Source: Humulus lupulus
Lineage: Eukaryota > Streptophyta > Magnoliopsida > Rosales > Cannabaceae
Direction: 5' to 3'
Assembly: GCF_963169125.1 (NCBI RefSeq)
Contig: NC_084802.1
Coordinates: 109,496,903-109,560,902 of the forward strand
DNA: 64,000 nucleotides
In this document: piece by piece, positions 24,070-35,793 of the stretch
Layout: every line of letters starts with the position of its first letter
Position numbering within the stretch: position 1 is the stretch's first letter
The notes under the pieces: model-generated
The model's database searches: none
What the model saw: only the letters and a program-made list of their open reading frames with translations
What the model was told of the DNA's origin: nothing
Made by a program: the position numbers and the translations under genes

Positions 24070-25451
24070 GTGAGGATATTGACCCCCGAATAGGCGAGGA
24101 CAGATCCGAGCTCCAAGCTATTGAGGAGCTCAAGGAAGTAAACATTGATCCGCAGAACCCATCACGGATGGTCAAGCTCGGAAAAAACCTCTGCAGCGAG
24201 AGGAAGGCGGAGCTGATCAGATTTCTGCGGAGTAACCTGGATGTGTTTGCGTGGTCACACGAGGACATGGTGGGAATCATCCCAAGTGTCATCATGCACA
24301 CACTTCATCTGGATAAAAGCGTTCCTGCAAAGTCCCATAAGCAGAGATGCTTAGGAACAACCCGGGCTGAAGCCTTAGAGGAAGAGGTAGCCCGGCTCAA
24401 AAAATGCGGCTTTATTCGTGAAGCCAAGTTTCCGATTTGGTTCGCCAACCCCGTGTTGGTCCTGAAGCCCAACGGGAAATGGCAGACCTGCATTGACTTC
24501 TCCGACCTGAATAAAGCCTGCCCCAAGGATTGTTTTCCATTGCCAAGGATTGACCAGTTGGTGGATGCCACGGCGGGGCACGAGCTCATGTCCTTTATGG
24601 ACGCGTACTCAGGCTACAATCAGATCGCCATGAATCTGGCGGACCAGGCGCACACCAGTTTCATGACCCCGACTAACATTTATTGTTACAAGGTCATGCC
24701 CTTCGGGTTGAAGAACGCCGGAGCTATGTATCAAAGGTTAGTGAATAGAATGTTCGCAGACCAGATCGGAAAAAACATGGAAGTGTACGTTGATGACATG
24801 CTAGTCAAGTCAAAGACTGCCGATAACCATGTTTCCGACCTGGGGGAATGCTTCAAAATACTACGGGAGTATGGCATGAGGCTAAATCCACAGAAGTGCA
24901 CTTTTGGAGTTGCATCGGGAAAATTCCTGGGTTTCATCGTCAATACCCGGGGGATCGAGGCGAACCCCAACAAGATCAGATCATTGCTCGAACTTCCCTC
25001 ACCTAGGTCGCACAAAGATGTCCAAGGCCTGACAGGAAGGGTGGCGGCCCTCAATCGGTTTATTTCCAAGTCTACCTATAAGTGTTTGCCATTCTACAAC
25101 CTTCTCGGAGGAAATAAGAAGTTCGAATGGGTAGAAGAATGTGAAAGCGCTTTCCTCGACCTGAAGGCACATTTGGCCGAGCCACCCGTACTATCCAAAC
25201 CAAAAGCAGGAGAGCCTCTTTTTCTCTACCTGGCTGTCACGGAGGATGCATCCAGTGCCGTATTAGTCCGGGAAGAAAACCGGATTCAGAAGCCAGTCTA
25301 CTACATCATCAAGAGACTTCTCGGAGCTGAATCCTGGTACCCGTTGATGGAGAAATTGGCATTCTTCCTTATCACAGCCTCGTGAAAGCTCAGGCCGTAC
25401 TTCTAGTCCCACTCAGTACACGTCATGACCGATCAACCTTTAAGATAGGTT
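24070..25451 (+). pseudogene. Reverse transcriptase and first RNase H of element F
   Basis: A new frame relative to gag, open from about 24070 to TGA at 25383. Palm motifs are present: CIDFSDLNKACPKD (24491), FMDAYSGYNQIAM (24594), VMPFGLKNAGAMYQRLVN (24693) and the catalytic YVDDMLVKSK (24787), then FLGFIVNTRGIEANP. From about 25190 an RNase H-like part begins (FLYLAVTEDASSAVLVREE) where the first catalytic Asp seems altered. Stops TGA 25383, TAG 25404 and TAG 25446 fall in its C-terminal half. The YVDD site itself is intact. Confidence 0.9.
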
Positions 25452-26606
25452 TTGCAAAAACCTGAAGCATCAGGACGCTTGTTAAAGTGGGCAATCGAAC
25501 TCAGCCAGTTCGAGATTCTGTACACTCCGCGAACTGCTATAAAGAGTCAAGCCCTGGCCGATTTTGTAGCCAAGTGCACAGGATTCCGGGAGGATCCTGC
25601 AGAAGACTCACCCCAGGTCACCTCGGCCCAGGCATCGTGGAGGATATTCGTGGATGGTTCATCCAACGAGAACGGCTCCGGAGCTGGAATCATTTTGATA
25701 TCCCTTGAAGGACATAGATTCCACTCGGCGCTGAGGTTCGAATTCAAGGCCTCCAACAACGAGGCCGAGTACGAAGCTTTGCTGGCCGGGCTAAGGATAG
25801 CCCAGGAGCTGAGGGCGAGCTCCGTCCAGTGCTTCAGTGACTCCCAGCTCATGGTAAACCAAGTTCTGGGCGAGTATCAAGCACGAGGACCCAAGATGGC
25901 CTCCTATCTAGCAAAGGTAAAGGTTGAGCTATCCGCGTTTGGGCGAGGCTCGATCAAGCAGATACCTCAGGAGCAGAATGCTAACGCAGACGCTCTTGCC
26001 AAGCTCGCCACCTCTGGGGAGACGGATACCTTGGGGTTAGTGCCAGTAGAGTTCTTGGAGAAACCAAGTATAGAAGAAGTCAGGACGGAGGTCGAGATGA
26101 TCGACGCCAGGCCGACCTGGATGACCCCCATCCTTGAGTATCTCACCGAGGGAAAGCTACCGGAAGGACGTAATGATGCACGGCGAGTGCTGTATCAAGC
26201 TCCCAGGTATATGATAGTAGACGGGGTGTTATACCGACGTGGGCACTCCCTACCCCTCCTACGATGTGTTCTTCCAAGCGAAGCACAGGCCATCCTACAG
26301 GAGGTGCATGAGGGTTTCTACAGAGATCACACTGGGGGGCAAAGCTTGGCCTTAAAGGTCCTGAGGCAAGGTTATTACTGGCCAACTCTGTCCAAAGACT
26401 CGATCTCATACGTGAAGAAGTGTGACAAGTGCTAGCGATTCGCCACAGTTGCCCGAGCTCCCCCAGTCGAGCTGAAGATGATCTCTTCCTTATGGCCGTT
26501 TGCAGTTTGGGGGATCGACTTGGTTGGCGCACTCCCTACTGGAAAAGGCGGGGTTTGTTACGCCGTGGTGGCCATCGACTACTTTACGAAGTAGGCTGAG
26601 GTAGAA
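25452..26606 (+). pseudogene. Second (archaeal-type) RNase H and integrase N-terminal part of element F
   Basis: Same frame as the reverse transcriptase. RNase H: FVDGSSNENGSGAGIIL (25650), NNEAEYEALLAGLRIAQEL (25757), CFSDSQLMVNQVLGEY (25831), NANADALAKLA (25979); D, E, D and D are all present. Integrase then starts with the HHCC zinc domain (VHEGFYRDHTGGQSL, CDKC then TAG at 26433 in place of Gln), followed by the first catalytic Asp in WGIDLVGALPTGKGG (26511). It stops at TAG 26592 (a Trp position) and is cut by element B at 26607. The extra RNase H is a hallmark of Tat elements. Confidence 0.9.
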
Positions 26607-29600
26607 TGTAATGCCTCGGATTCCCTAATATGGTTTAATGGCCGGATTAGTAGGCCGGGAGGGCCATAACTGTTTAATTATGTCATTAAATGTGTTTATG
26701 CATGTTCATGAGAATTATATTATAATATGATGTTAAATGCATGCATGTGGGTCCACATTTGTTTACAGGGGTGTGTTGGTAATTTGGCCCGTTGAGGGTA
26801 TAATTGTATACTTGTTTGCATGTCAATGATATATATTGTGAGACCACATTATAATGTGGATTGGTTTGGGTATTTCGGCATCAGACGATCTTTAAATATG
26901 ATTTATCAGTTTGGTCATAACAGGTTTGAGCTCGGCGCTCGGGGTGAGTCTCGGGGTGATTTTAATGATTAGAGCGTTACCGGGGATTTTAGGGTAATGG
27001 GATGTGAATTATTGGAGTTTGAGATTATTGAGATTAGCGGGAATTGGGAAGCGTTAATTATGATTAACGGGATAAGTGGAAAGTACCAATTTTACCCTTG
27101 AAATGGTTTTAGAGGCTTTGAGTGACTTAAGGGTATTTTAGTCATTTGGAAGGATTTATATTATCCTTTAGTTGGATGTGGAAGGTTATAGAAATAACAG
27201 AGCCAAAACAGGGGTTTTATTCTCCAACCCGTACACCATCTCTCACCAATTCTCTTTTGAAGTTTTGGAGCTCAAGGTGGGGTTTCAAGCTAGGAAATTC
27301 AAGGGCTGAGTTTGTGGACTTGGTTCAGCTGTTGAGGGAGGTTCAAATCTGGTTTTGAGGTGAGTTCTAGTCATTGAATTCAGGTTGTGCTCTGTTTTTC
27401 CCTTTAGTTTTTCAGCTTTTGATTCTTTATGGGAGGTTGGATTTGAAGAGGTTTTGATTGATGATAAGTTTGGGTTTTGATGAGGGTGAGTTATGGGTGA
27501 TGTTTAGGGGTTAAAATGAGTGTTTGGAGGAGGTTTGGCGCTGGTTAGAGGGCTTGGTTCCAAGGGTAAACGCAGGGGAAAGATTTCAGGTGCGTGCTGT
27601 CATTTTTGGCTGGTCTGGGCTGGGCGCCGCGGCGAGGCTGTGGTACGCCGCGGCCCTTGGCACTGGCAGAGAAGGCCACTTCTGCCTGAAGGGCACGCCG
27701 CGGCGTAGCAGGGGAGGGCCGCAACCCTTAGAGTAATTTTGGCCAGAATGATGTTTTTAGCTTGGGGATTCAAGCCTTAGGCCTCGGGGTTGAACCTAGA
27801 ACCCGGTTGAGTAGTGTTTGATGTCTCGGAGGCTAGGTTATGGTTGGGAACCCTCTATTATCATTTTTATTGATGAATTCTATATTTTGGTTATGACCAG
27901 GTGACCGTCAAGGAATTTAAAGGTCGATCGTTCTCAGGGGTCGTTCTCTTTTTAACTTTCACTTGAACCAGAGGTAAGAAAACAGTGTATGGATACAGTT
28001 GCACCCTGTATATGTATATGACATGCATGGTTTTTTCTTGAAGCATGTTGGTTGATTTATGTGGACATTGATTGCATATTAAATGCTAGCGAATGTTGAT
28101 TACTTGTTTATGGCACTGACTAGTCAGGGACCGACCCTAAAGTCGATGATCATGTATTGAATGGCTCTATGGCATTAATGCTGGACCGACTCTAAGGTCG
28201 AAGAACTTATAAGCGCTTGCCTGGTCTAAGACCAGATGTTCATAGCTAGGGCACATGGCTAAGGGATGCTGTCCATAGTTACGACTCTAGAGTCGGGAGG
28301 AAGGTTATGTTGGTGACCAGTCGCCATGCACCTATCCTGATTAAGCTTATGAAAGAACCATTTATCAGTTAAGCCTTGGTGGCCCTATCGTCACATGGCT
28401 AGAGGGAGCTGTACCCACCTTTTGTGACTTTGGCTACTGTCACCTATCTGTTATGGACTGATAGTCCTGAATGGTTATTATGATCGTTGTTGATATTATG
28501 TCATGCTTTATAGTGTTTTCTTGCTGGGCTTTGGCTCATGGGTGCTATGTGGTGCAGGTAAAGGGAAAGAGAAGCTCACCCAACCCTGAGTGGAGAGCTT
28601 GAGCGATGTTGTGTACATATTGGGCCGCTTGACCCCCACGGTCAGGGAGTTCTCAGAGGGACTAGGGGTGTAACGACCCAAATTCACTAATTAGGCTTAA
28701 GGGCCTTGATTATTGTGCCTGGAGGGCATAACGGAGATTATGTGTGATTGTAATGATTAAGATGCATGATTATGATTTAAAGCATGTTATATGACTATGT
28801 GTATTATGTTATGTGATAATTATGCTATGTGATTTGTACCACGTGGGTGTGGTGATATCAATGTGATGCACGTGCCGAGACGGTCCTAGAAATCTAGATA
28901 ATGGTAACTGGTGATTTGGTAACCTGCGTAACTGTTAGTAACCATAGAGAGTAACAAGTTTTGTTGGAAAGGTGGTAAAATTGTAAAGTTAGTAAAAGGA
29001 CAAGTGTGCCCTTGAGGTTTAGTTAGAAAGGGATATTTGTGGAGGGATAAAGTGGTCTTTTGGCAATGGTTTAGATAAGTTTCAGCTAAGGAAAATGCAA
29101 TCACGTATAACACTTTGGGAAATTGGTTTATGCTGAATTTTGGAGACCTAGATATAGAGCAGAAGAGAAAGAGAAGAAGGAAGCTGAATTTGGCTCTTGG
29201 AAGGAGAATCAAGGGGTTTAGAGTTATCAAATCAAGCCTAGGCCAAGAATACTCAGAGGTAAGGATTTATCTAAGATTTGTTTAAGTTTCAAGTCTGGTT
29301 TTTAGAGGATAGGCATGAATTGAAGCAAGTTGGTGACTGGTTTTGCATGAATTCAGAGTTGGAATAATCAAAAGAGAAGGTGATTTGAAGCTAGAGTTGA
29401 GGAGAATTCAAGCTGGGTTCTTGACTGAGGTAAGGGTGTATCATGTTTAAATTTTCGTAGCTGTTATGATTTAAGAATCTAAAGGGGTTGGTTTTCATTT
29501 TTCTCAAGCTTTGGTTCAAGGGTTTGAATCTGAATTTAAGTGTGAATTCTGTGGGTGGTTGTGTAATTGAGCTAGATTATAATGTTTATAGGTTGTTGAT

Positions 29601-31086
29601 TGGTCTATTTGGGGTTTTAAATTGGTTTTGGGGCTTAGGTGTGAGTTTGGGGTGATTTGGGTTCGAGAAAAACGCAGGGGAAAACCCAGATTTCTGGGCT
29701 CGCGAAGGAGCGCCGCGGCGCTGTTCTTGCGCGCTACGGCGCGAGGCTGTTTCTGGGCAGAGCAAGTTCTCTGACTTGCTGGGCGCTGCGGCTTGCTGGG
29801 CACCGCGGCCCTATAGGGCTGCGCCGCGGCGCTAGGCCAATTTCAGGACATGGGATTTTGCAATTTTGAGCCTTTGCTCCGGGGGTTCGGAGGATGTCTT
29901 CGGTGCATTGTTTTAGGGATTTGGGGAATTCCGAGAGCGTGGGATTGGTTCTGGGAAGTAGTTTTGGATTGATTAGTGACAAAGGATGTTTCATTTATGA
30001 TGTGATTAGGTCTTTGGAGAGGCTCGGGGTAGAGAAAGGTAAGAAAACTGCACCCGGTTGTATGATTGTGATAGGACTAAGTGCTCCCGAGAATTGTGTC
30101 GTGTCAATGTTGGTATCACGCCATGGGACACGTAAAAGTGGTCTAAGAGTACCGTACACAATATTAGTGCACAGGGCGCGGATTGGCCACTGGTAGCCAA
30201 GAACAATGGGATAACAGAGGGAGCAGCCTGAGAACGCTAGCCCTGGTTATCATTTGTGAGCTGTACATGTTATGAATCGATATGCTTAGTATGTGGAATA
30301 CTTGATGGTACTGACTGATTATATGGTTGAGATTATGTGATGCAATATGAGATATTGACTTGTCTGCTAATTGCTTATGCTCTGCTGTTGTTGTGTTTTA
30401 TTGCTGGACCTTGGCTCACGGGTGCTACGTGGTGCAGGTAAAGGCAAGGGCAAGCTGGACCAAGCCTGCGGTGGAGAGCTCCGAGGTGGAATGTACATAG
30501 CCAGCGGTTCGGCCGCCACGGTCGAGAAGTGGACCAGGACAGAGATCACCTAACTGCTTGTTTTGCCTTAGTATGGCCGGTTGTTGTATATAAACCTTAA
30601 GACTTTTGTAAACAGTCTTTGAACTTAATATTTTTGGGATCCCATGTAACAGATAATACTTTTTAATGAAAATGTGGCTTTTGAGACCAAAACGCTTTTA
30701 ACCCTAATTCCTTTATAGTTTAAATGACACGAATTTCATTTAAATGACTTGACTAGCAAGTCTGGCACTTTATAAATACACAGTGTAGCGGTCTTGGCTA
30801 TCCAGGGCGTTACAAGGGGTTTACCCTATTTTTGCCGCTTAGGCCGGCGGGGACTGTAAATTTGAAACAGTAGCAACTCTTTTGTATTATGAACAGCTTG
30901 TAAAAATTTTGAAAGGCTCATGAGCAATTTATTTACTTAATGAAATGTATCCTTTCCTTATACTAGTTTTCACCTTAACCTAATAATAACACTTAGATCA
31001 CGTTTTTGACCAAAGGACTCGGGTAGCGAGTCAAATTTCTAGTTCACTGTTCACCGTAACTGTTCTGGGGTAGCCAGGGCGTTACA
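26607..31086 (+). repeat. 5' LTR of element B (interrupted by solo LTR C)
   Basis: From TGTAATGCCTCGG to CCAGGGCGTTACA. About 2329 bp without the inserted solo LTR and its duplication. It contains a GC-rich cluster of CGCCGCGGCG-type motifs at 27618-27722 and the conserved LTR core block at 28529-28565. It keeps a 302-bp stretch (27672-27973) that the 3' LTR has lost. Confidence 0.9.
28669..30814 (+). mobile_element. Solo LTR C, inserted in the 5' LTR of B
   Basis: 2146 bp from TGTAACGACCC to CAGGGCGTTACA, flanked by a perfect duplication AGGGG (28664-28668 and 30815-30819). There is no primer site, purine tract or coding region, so it is the product of recombination between two LTRs of a former full element. 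Has a GC-rich motif cluster at 29705-29835 (GCGCCGCGGCGC-like) and the conserved LTR core block at 30409-30445. The 3' LTR of B lacks this insertion, which confirms the ends. Confidence 0.92.
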
Positions 31087-31089
31087 ACT

Positions 31090-31101
31090 TGGTATCAAAG
31101 C
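31090..31101 (+). other. Primer-binding site of element B
   Basis: TGGTATCAAAGC, three bases after the LTR end; initiator-Met tRNA type with one mismatch. Confidence 0.85.
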
Positions 31102-31532
31102 AATGCCAAGGTTAAGGTTCCTGTAGACTGGCTGGGTATGTACACACATCACCGAAGTCAAGCTCAACTCATGGTTTGGTAACTATTTATGTGGTTACAT
31201 GTATAATTGTTTAAATGTGATATATATGCTTTACCTGTGCGCATGAGATACCATGTTGAGCTTGTGCCTTGAAATATTATATCTTCAGCAAATGTGTGCT
31301 AATTAGTACTGAGATTGCTGGCACCCACTCATTAGTATGGTTGTTTATGAGTTATTATGTGATACATGCTGAGTGCTGAATGCCATAAACATGTATCTGT
31401 TTGTGAATATTGAATGACTGTGGAATGTGATAATTGTCTGTTTGTTCTTGGACCGTGAGGCGGCAAGAGGTTTAGTTATTACTACCTGACTGGCCATATT
31501 GATTATTGTTTCAGTAAGGTATCAGTGATAGA

Positions 31533-33313
31533 ATGAACCCAGGGCAAACAGACATGTCAACTGGTCAGAGTGATCCAGGCCAGAATAATAACAGTCAAGG
31601 TCAAGAGAATGACCAATCCCAGATTCCACAGCCAGCACCTGCAAACTGGCAACAGATGTTTGAGGAATTGCAGGCTACGGTATTAAAACAGGGAGAGGAG
31701 CTTTGTCTCCTAAGACAGCAGCAAGTGCCTGTAGTGGCCAGTGTTGCAGAGGCACCTTCTGCGTCGGTGCCAGTTACTGGGCAACTGCCTGAGGTTGGAA
31801 ACAGATTGGAACCTCTTTATGAATGGTTCAGGAAGCAACAACCTCCTGTGTTTGAAGGCAGTGCAGATCCTACCAAGGCTGAGCAATGGATGAGCATGAT
31901 TACCACTATTCTTGACTTTATGAGGGTAGTTGGTAGTGAGAGGGTGGCTTGTGCTACCTATATGTTTCGGGAAGATGCCCGGATTTGGTGGGAAGTGATT
32001 GGCCAGACCAAGAATGTTAATCTCCTGAGATGGGAGGAGTTTCAGACCTTGTTTAATGAGAAGTACTATAATGACGCTATTAGAGCGGTGAAGGCCGATG
32101 AATTTATGAGGCTACTTCAGGGAAGCTTATCAGTAACTGAGTATGCCTTAAAGTTTTCCAAGGAGTTGGTGCCCACTGATGGGACCAGGAGAGAGCGTTT
32201 CTTACAGGGGCTACAGCCCAGGTTAGCCCGAGATGTACGTATCACCACTATGGCAGGAGTTACTACTTATGCACAGGTGGCGGAGAAGGCACTCACAGCT
32301 GAGAGTGCAGAGACTAAGATCTGGCGTGACAATGCAGCCAGAAGGGATTTCAGGAGGCCAGGTCCTCCATTTGTGGGTTCTGGTAGGGGTGTTGGCCCCA
32401 GTGATCAGAAGAGGAAGGTTCCTGACAGACGGCCCCGTGGTATTTCTGTGGGTCGTCCAGGTGGTAATGAAGCTTGGAGGTCTTATCCCAAGTGTCCTAG
32501 ATGCAAGAGGCATCACTTGGGAGAGTGCAGAGCAAGGACCTGCTTCTCTTGTGGGGCAGTGGGTCATCTTAAAAAGGATTGCCCCAAGGCAAGAAAGGAA
32601 GAACCCAAGAAGGCAGACAGCTCGGCCCCAGCTCGAGTGTTTGCATTGACTCAGGCAGAAGCTGAGGCTTCCCCCTCAGTGGTTACAGGTCAGCTTCTTA
32701 GTGCTGGAACCGCTTATAATGTATTGATTGACTCTGGTGCTACACATTCCTTTGTTGCTAGTAGTGTTATTGATGGGTTGTGCAGACCATGTGATTTCTA
32801 TGCTGTGGGGTTTGGTACTTTGTTACCCACTGGGGAGTTAGTGGTATCCAGGAGATGGGTCAGATCTTTGCCAGTGATAGTGGAAGGCAGAGAGTTGTCA
32901 GTGGATCTGATAGAGTTGGTTATGACTGACTTTGATATGATACTGGGTATGGATTGGTTAACAAAGTATGAGGCAACCATTGACTGTAGAAGGAAGATGG
33001 TCACCTTTGAGCCTGAGGGTGAGGATCCTTTTGTATTTGTTGGCGCTGTGCATGGACCCCATATTCCTATGATTTCTGCATTGAGGGCTAGGGATTTATT
33101 GCGAGGAGGTTGCGTTGGATTCTTAGCCAATGTGGTTGATACCACTTAGGTCGTGCCAGTGAGACCAGAGGATACTAGACTTGTGTGTGAGTTTCTGGAT
33201 GTGTTTCCAGAAGATTTGCCGGGGTTGCCACCACACAGAGAGATTGAGTTCGTTATAGAACTGGCACCAGGGACGGAGCCAGTGTCTAGAGCACCATATA
33301 GAATGGCCCCAGC
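31533..33313 (+). pseudogene. gag, protease and start of pol of element B
   Basis: Open from the ATG at 31533 (MNPGQTDMSTGQSDPGQNN) for 538 codons to TAG at 33147, then in the same frame to 33313. Gag domain: AEQWMSMITTILDFMRVVG (residues about 118-136), REDARIWWEV, FNEKYYNDAIRAVKADEFM, LVPTDGTRRERFLQGL. Zinc knuckle CFSCGAVGHLKKDC at about residues 336-349. Protease with the active DSGATHSFV at about 398-406 and DFDMILGMDWL at about 468. After the stop: [20 protein letters not shown] and APYRMAP, the usual start of reverse transcriptase. There the frame leaves B. The only nonsense change before that is TAG 33147, consistent with CAG to TAG. Confidence 0.92.
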
Positions 33314-35793
33314 TGTGTGCTTGGTTCAATTGTTTTAGAGTTTAATTTAAAAAGTTTTGTGGGAAATTTTTAATATGTTTTGAAAATGCAACATTTTGGA
33401 TTTTATTATATGTGTTTGACTAGGGTTGGTGGAATGACAATTTGAATTTGATAGAACTTGCATTATTTGGCCTTTGAGGCAAAATCCTTGATGACATGTG
33501 TTTAGAAAAGTGATTTAGTGGATCGATTGTGCCTTTCAAGACAACCTTGATTTAATTATCCTTAGTTACCCTTTTGAGCCTTAAACTTGGTTTTTGTTCT
33601 TGATTATACTATTTGAGCCTAAATTTCCTAACTTCATTATTTTTTTTTTCCTTTTCCTTTGTTATCATAAGCATATAATTTGTGGGAAGGAAGAATGAAA
33701 AATAGTGAGGTATTGGTATGATTTGAATGTAGTATGATTGTACAAAAAGAAGAGAGAGAGAGAGAAGTTTTAGATTATGAAAAAAAAAAAAAATCAATTT
33801 GTCACACTCCTTGATTTTATTTATATAGAAAATATTAAGTTTGGGGGAGTGTGATTTGAAAAAAAAATGATATGAAAAGAAAAGAAGAAAATGATGAAAG
33901 TGTGGTAATCTCTCTCTCTAATTGTTAAAAAGGGTGATTTTTGGTGTGGTGAAGAGAAATTTGGCTGGTTTCAAGGTTTTTATGCTTATGGTAACGATTG
34001 AGCCTAAATGACAATTTCATCTACCCTTGCCTAAGCCTAACGCTATAACCTGTGAAAGTCCTTTTGATTTCAAAACACGTGTTGTTGACATTAGTGGAGA
34101 AGGTCAAGTAATGCAAGCATATTGAAGAATTGGTTTGTGGAATTGTCTGGAATAAGTTGAACACATATGATAGAGTCCAAATGTTGTAGTCATTTTCATG
34201 ATATATTATTGATTTCCCTAATTGAGCTTTACAAATTGGACTTTAAGGCAATTAAGCTGAAATTCTGGTTATAAATATTGCAATTGAGATTTCATGAGTT
34301 TTGGCAAAGCAGTGTAGATGGTAATGATGGTTTAGCTTGTTCGTTTTGTGTTTGTTTCTTTTTGTTAGTTTAACTTGGTCTTTACTCGAGGGCGAGTAAA
34401 GGTTAAGTTTGGGGGAGTTTGTTGAGTCTAGTTTTTATCATGTTTTGGTGATGTTTTAGTAGTCTTTTATTTTGTTTTTCTATCATTTAGTGCGGGTTTA
34501 TGCTTTGTTTGTCTGTCTTTGTGAATATCAGGAAGAATTGAGCTCTTGGAAGAAAATGTCAAAGAAAGGGAAGAAATAACCAAGTTTTTCATCATATTTC
34601 GAGAAAGAATGGTTCTCAACATAATTTGGAAGTGTTGGTGAATTTTTGGGATAAAAACTCGAAAAATTGAGAAATCCCTTAAGAGCCACGGCATGAGCAA
34701 AGTGGAGCTGCGGCTAGGTGGGAAATAGAACCATTGTTTTTAAGGAAATCCTCGGGCAGCGGCATGGCTAGAGAGGGTCGCGGCATAGATGGGCATTTTG
34801 CCCAGAACTTGTCGACGCGGGCCGCCGCATGGCTGACTAATGCCGCGGCATGAAGAGGACCTTTTGCCCAGGAAATTGGACACGGGCCCCGGCATAGTGT
34901 ATGTAGAGTCGCGGCCCGCCTCTTTAAAATTTGAAGTCCTAGGTTTTATTTTGGCGAAAAAGAGAAGAAAAGAGAGAGGTACGGACGAGGGAGAAGTGTT
35001 GGTTTTAAAGGCTCAGGCTTAGAGTATTTTTTACATGTTTTTCTTCTTCTTCCTGATGTTATCTTTAATTTCTGTTGTGATTAGCATTATGATTATGAAC
35101 TAATTTTCTGTTTAGGATGTTTAATTGAATCACTTGAATCCCTGTTATGAACTAATGCAATTTCAATTTTCTTCTTCTTCAATCTTCTTCAATTCCATAT
35201 AACCTGTTCTTATAGATTGATTATTGATTGGCCATCTATAGTCATATACATATGTTTTTAAGTCAAAATCTGAGAAGTGAGATTTAAATCTGCTGTGGTT
35301 ATATTGGACATAATTCTAATTTAGAACGAAAGTATCTGAATTAATTGTGTAACTGTTATTAAGTTGTCGAGATTAATGCTACCTTTGTGGTTCAATTTAC
35401 CATAGAAATATAGGAAATTGTCACCTAGGTTGAGTTTATAATTCATAGTATGATTATAGGCTGCTGTATCAACTTGTTAATTGAATTAGGTAAAAAGAAG
35501 AAGAATTCACACTTTGCATTAGGGAATAATAGGGAGGATAGTTGATGAGATTGAATATCCTAATTGTTTCTTCATTGATTAAATTAAAAGTTTTACTATT
35601 AGTGGTTATTCTATTTAATTTTCAATTATTGTTTCTGCACTTTATAGTTTCTTTTGCTGCACTTACAAAAATCAAGAATTTCAATTCATCAAATAGAACA
35701 AGAAATTAATTGACTAGTAATTGATAAATTAGTCCTTGAGGACGATACTTGGTTTTACCATTTTATTACGAATTGCGACTGTGTGCACTTGCA
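33314..35793 (+). mobile_element. Athila-like fragment (3' region plus LTR) replacing the reverse transcriptase of B
   Basis: Foreign DNA between the pol parts of element B. AT-rich non-coding sequence with phrases such as TTGAGCCTTAAACTTGG and TTTGAGCCTAAATTTCC leads to a purine tract AAGTTTGGGGGAG at 34405-34417. A probable LTR follows from TGTTGAGTCTAG (34420) to TGTGTGCACTTGCA (35793), 1374 bp. PPT and LTR ends resemble the Athila lineage. The left junction is in mid-element, with CTGTGTGC at both edges. About 0.9 kb of B, the whole reverse transcriptase, is missing. A GCCGCGGC-type motif cluster lies at 34683-34918. Confidence 0.6.

Noticed and set aside
27146..27358. Small protein gene (also at 38406-38618)
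   Set aside because: Both copies lie in the LTRs of element B and match nothing; the frame is not preserved by any sign of selection.
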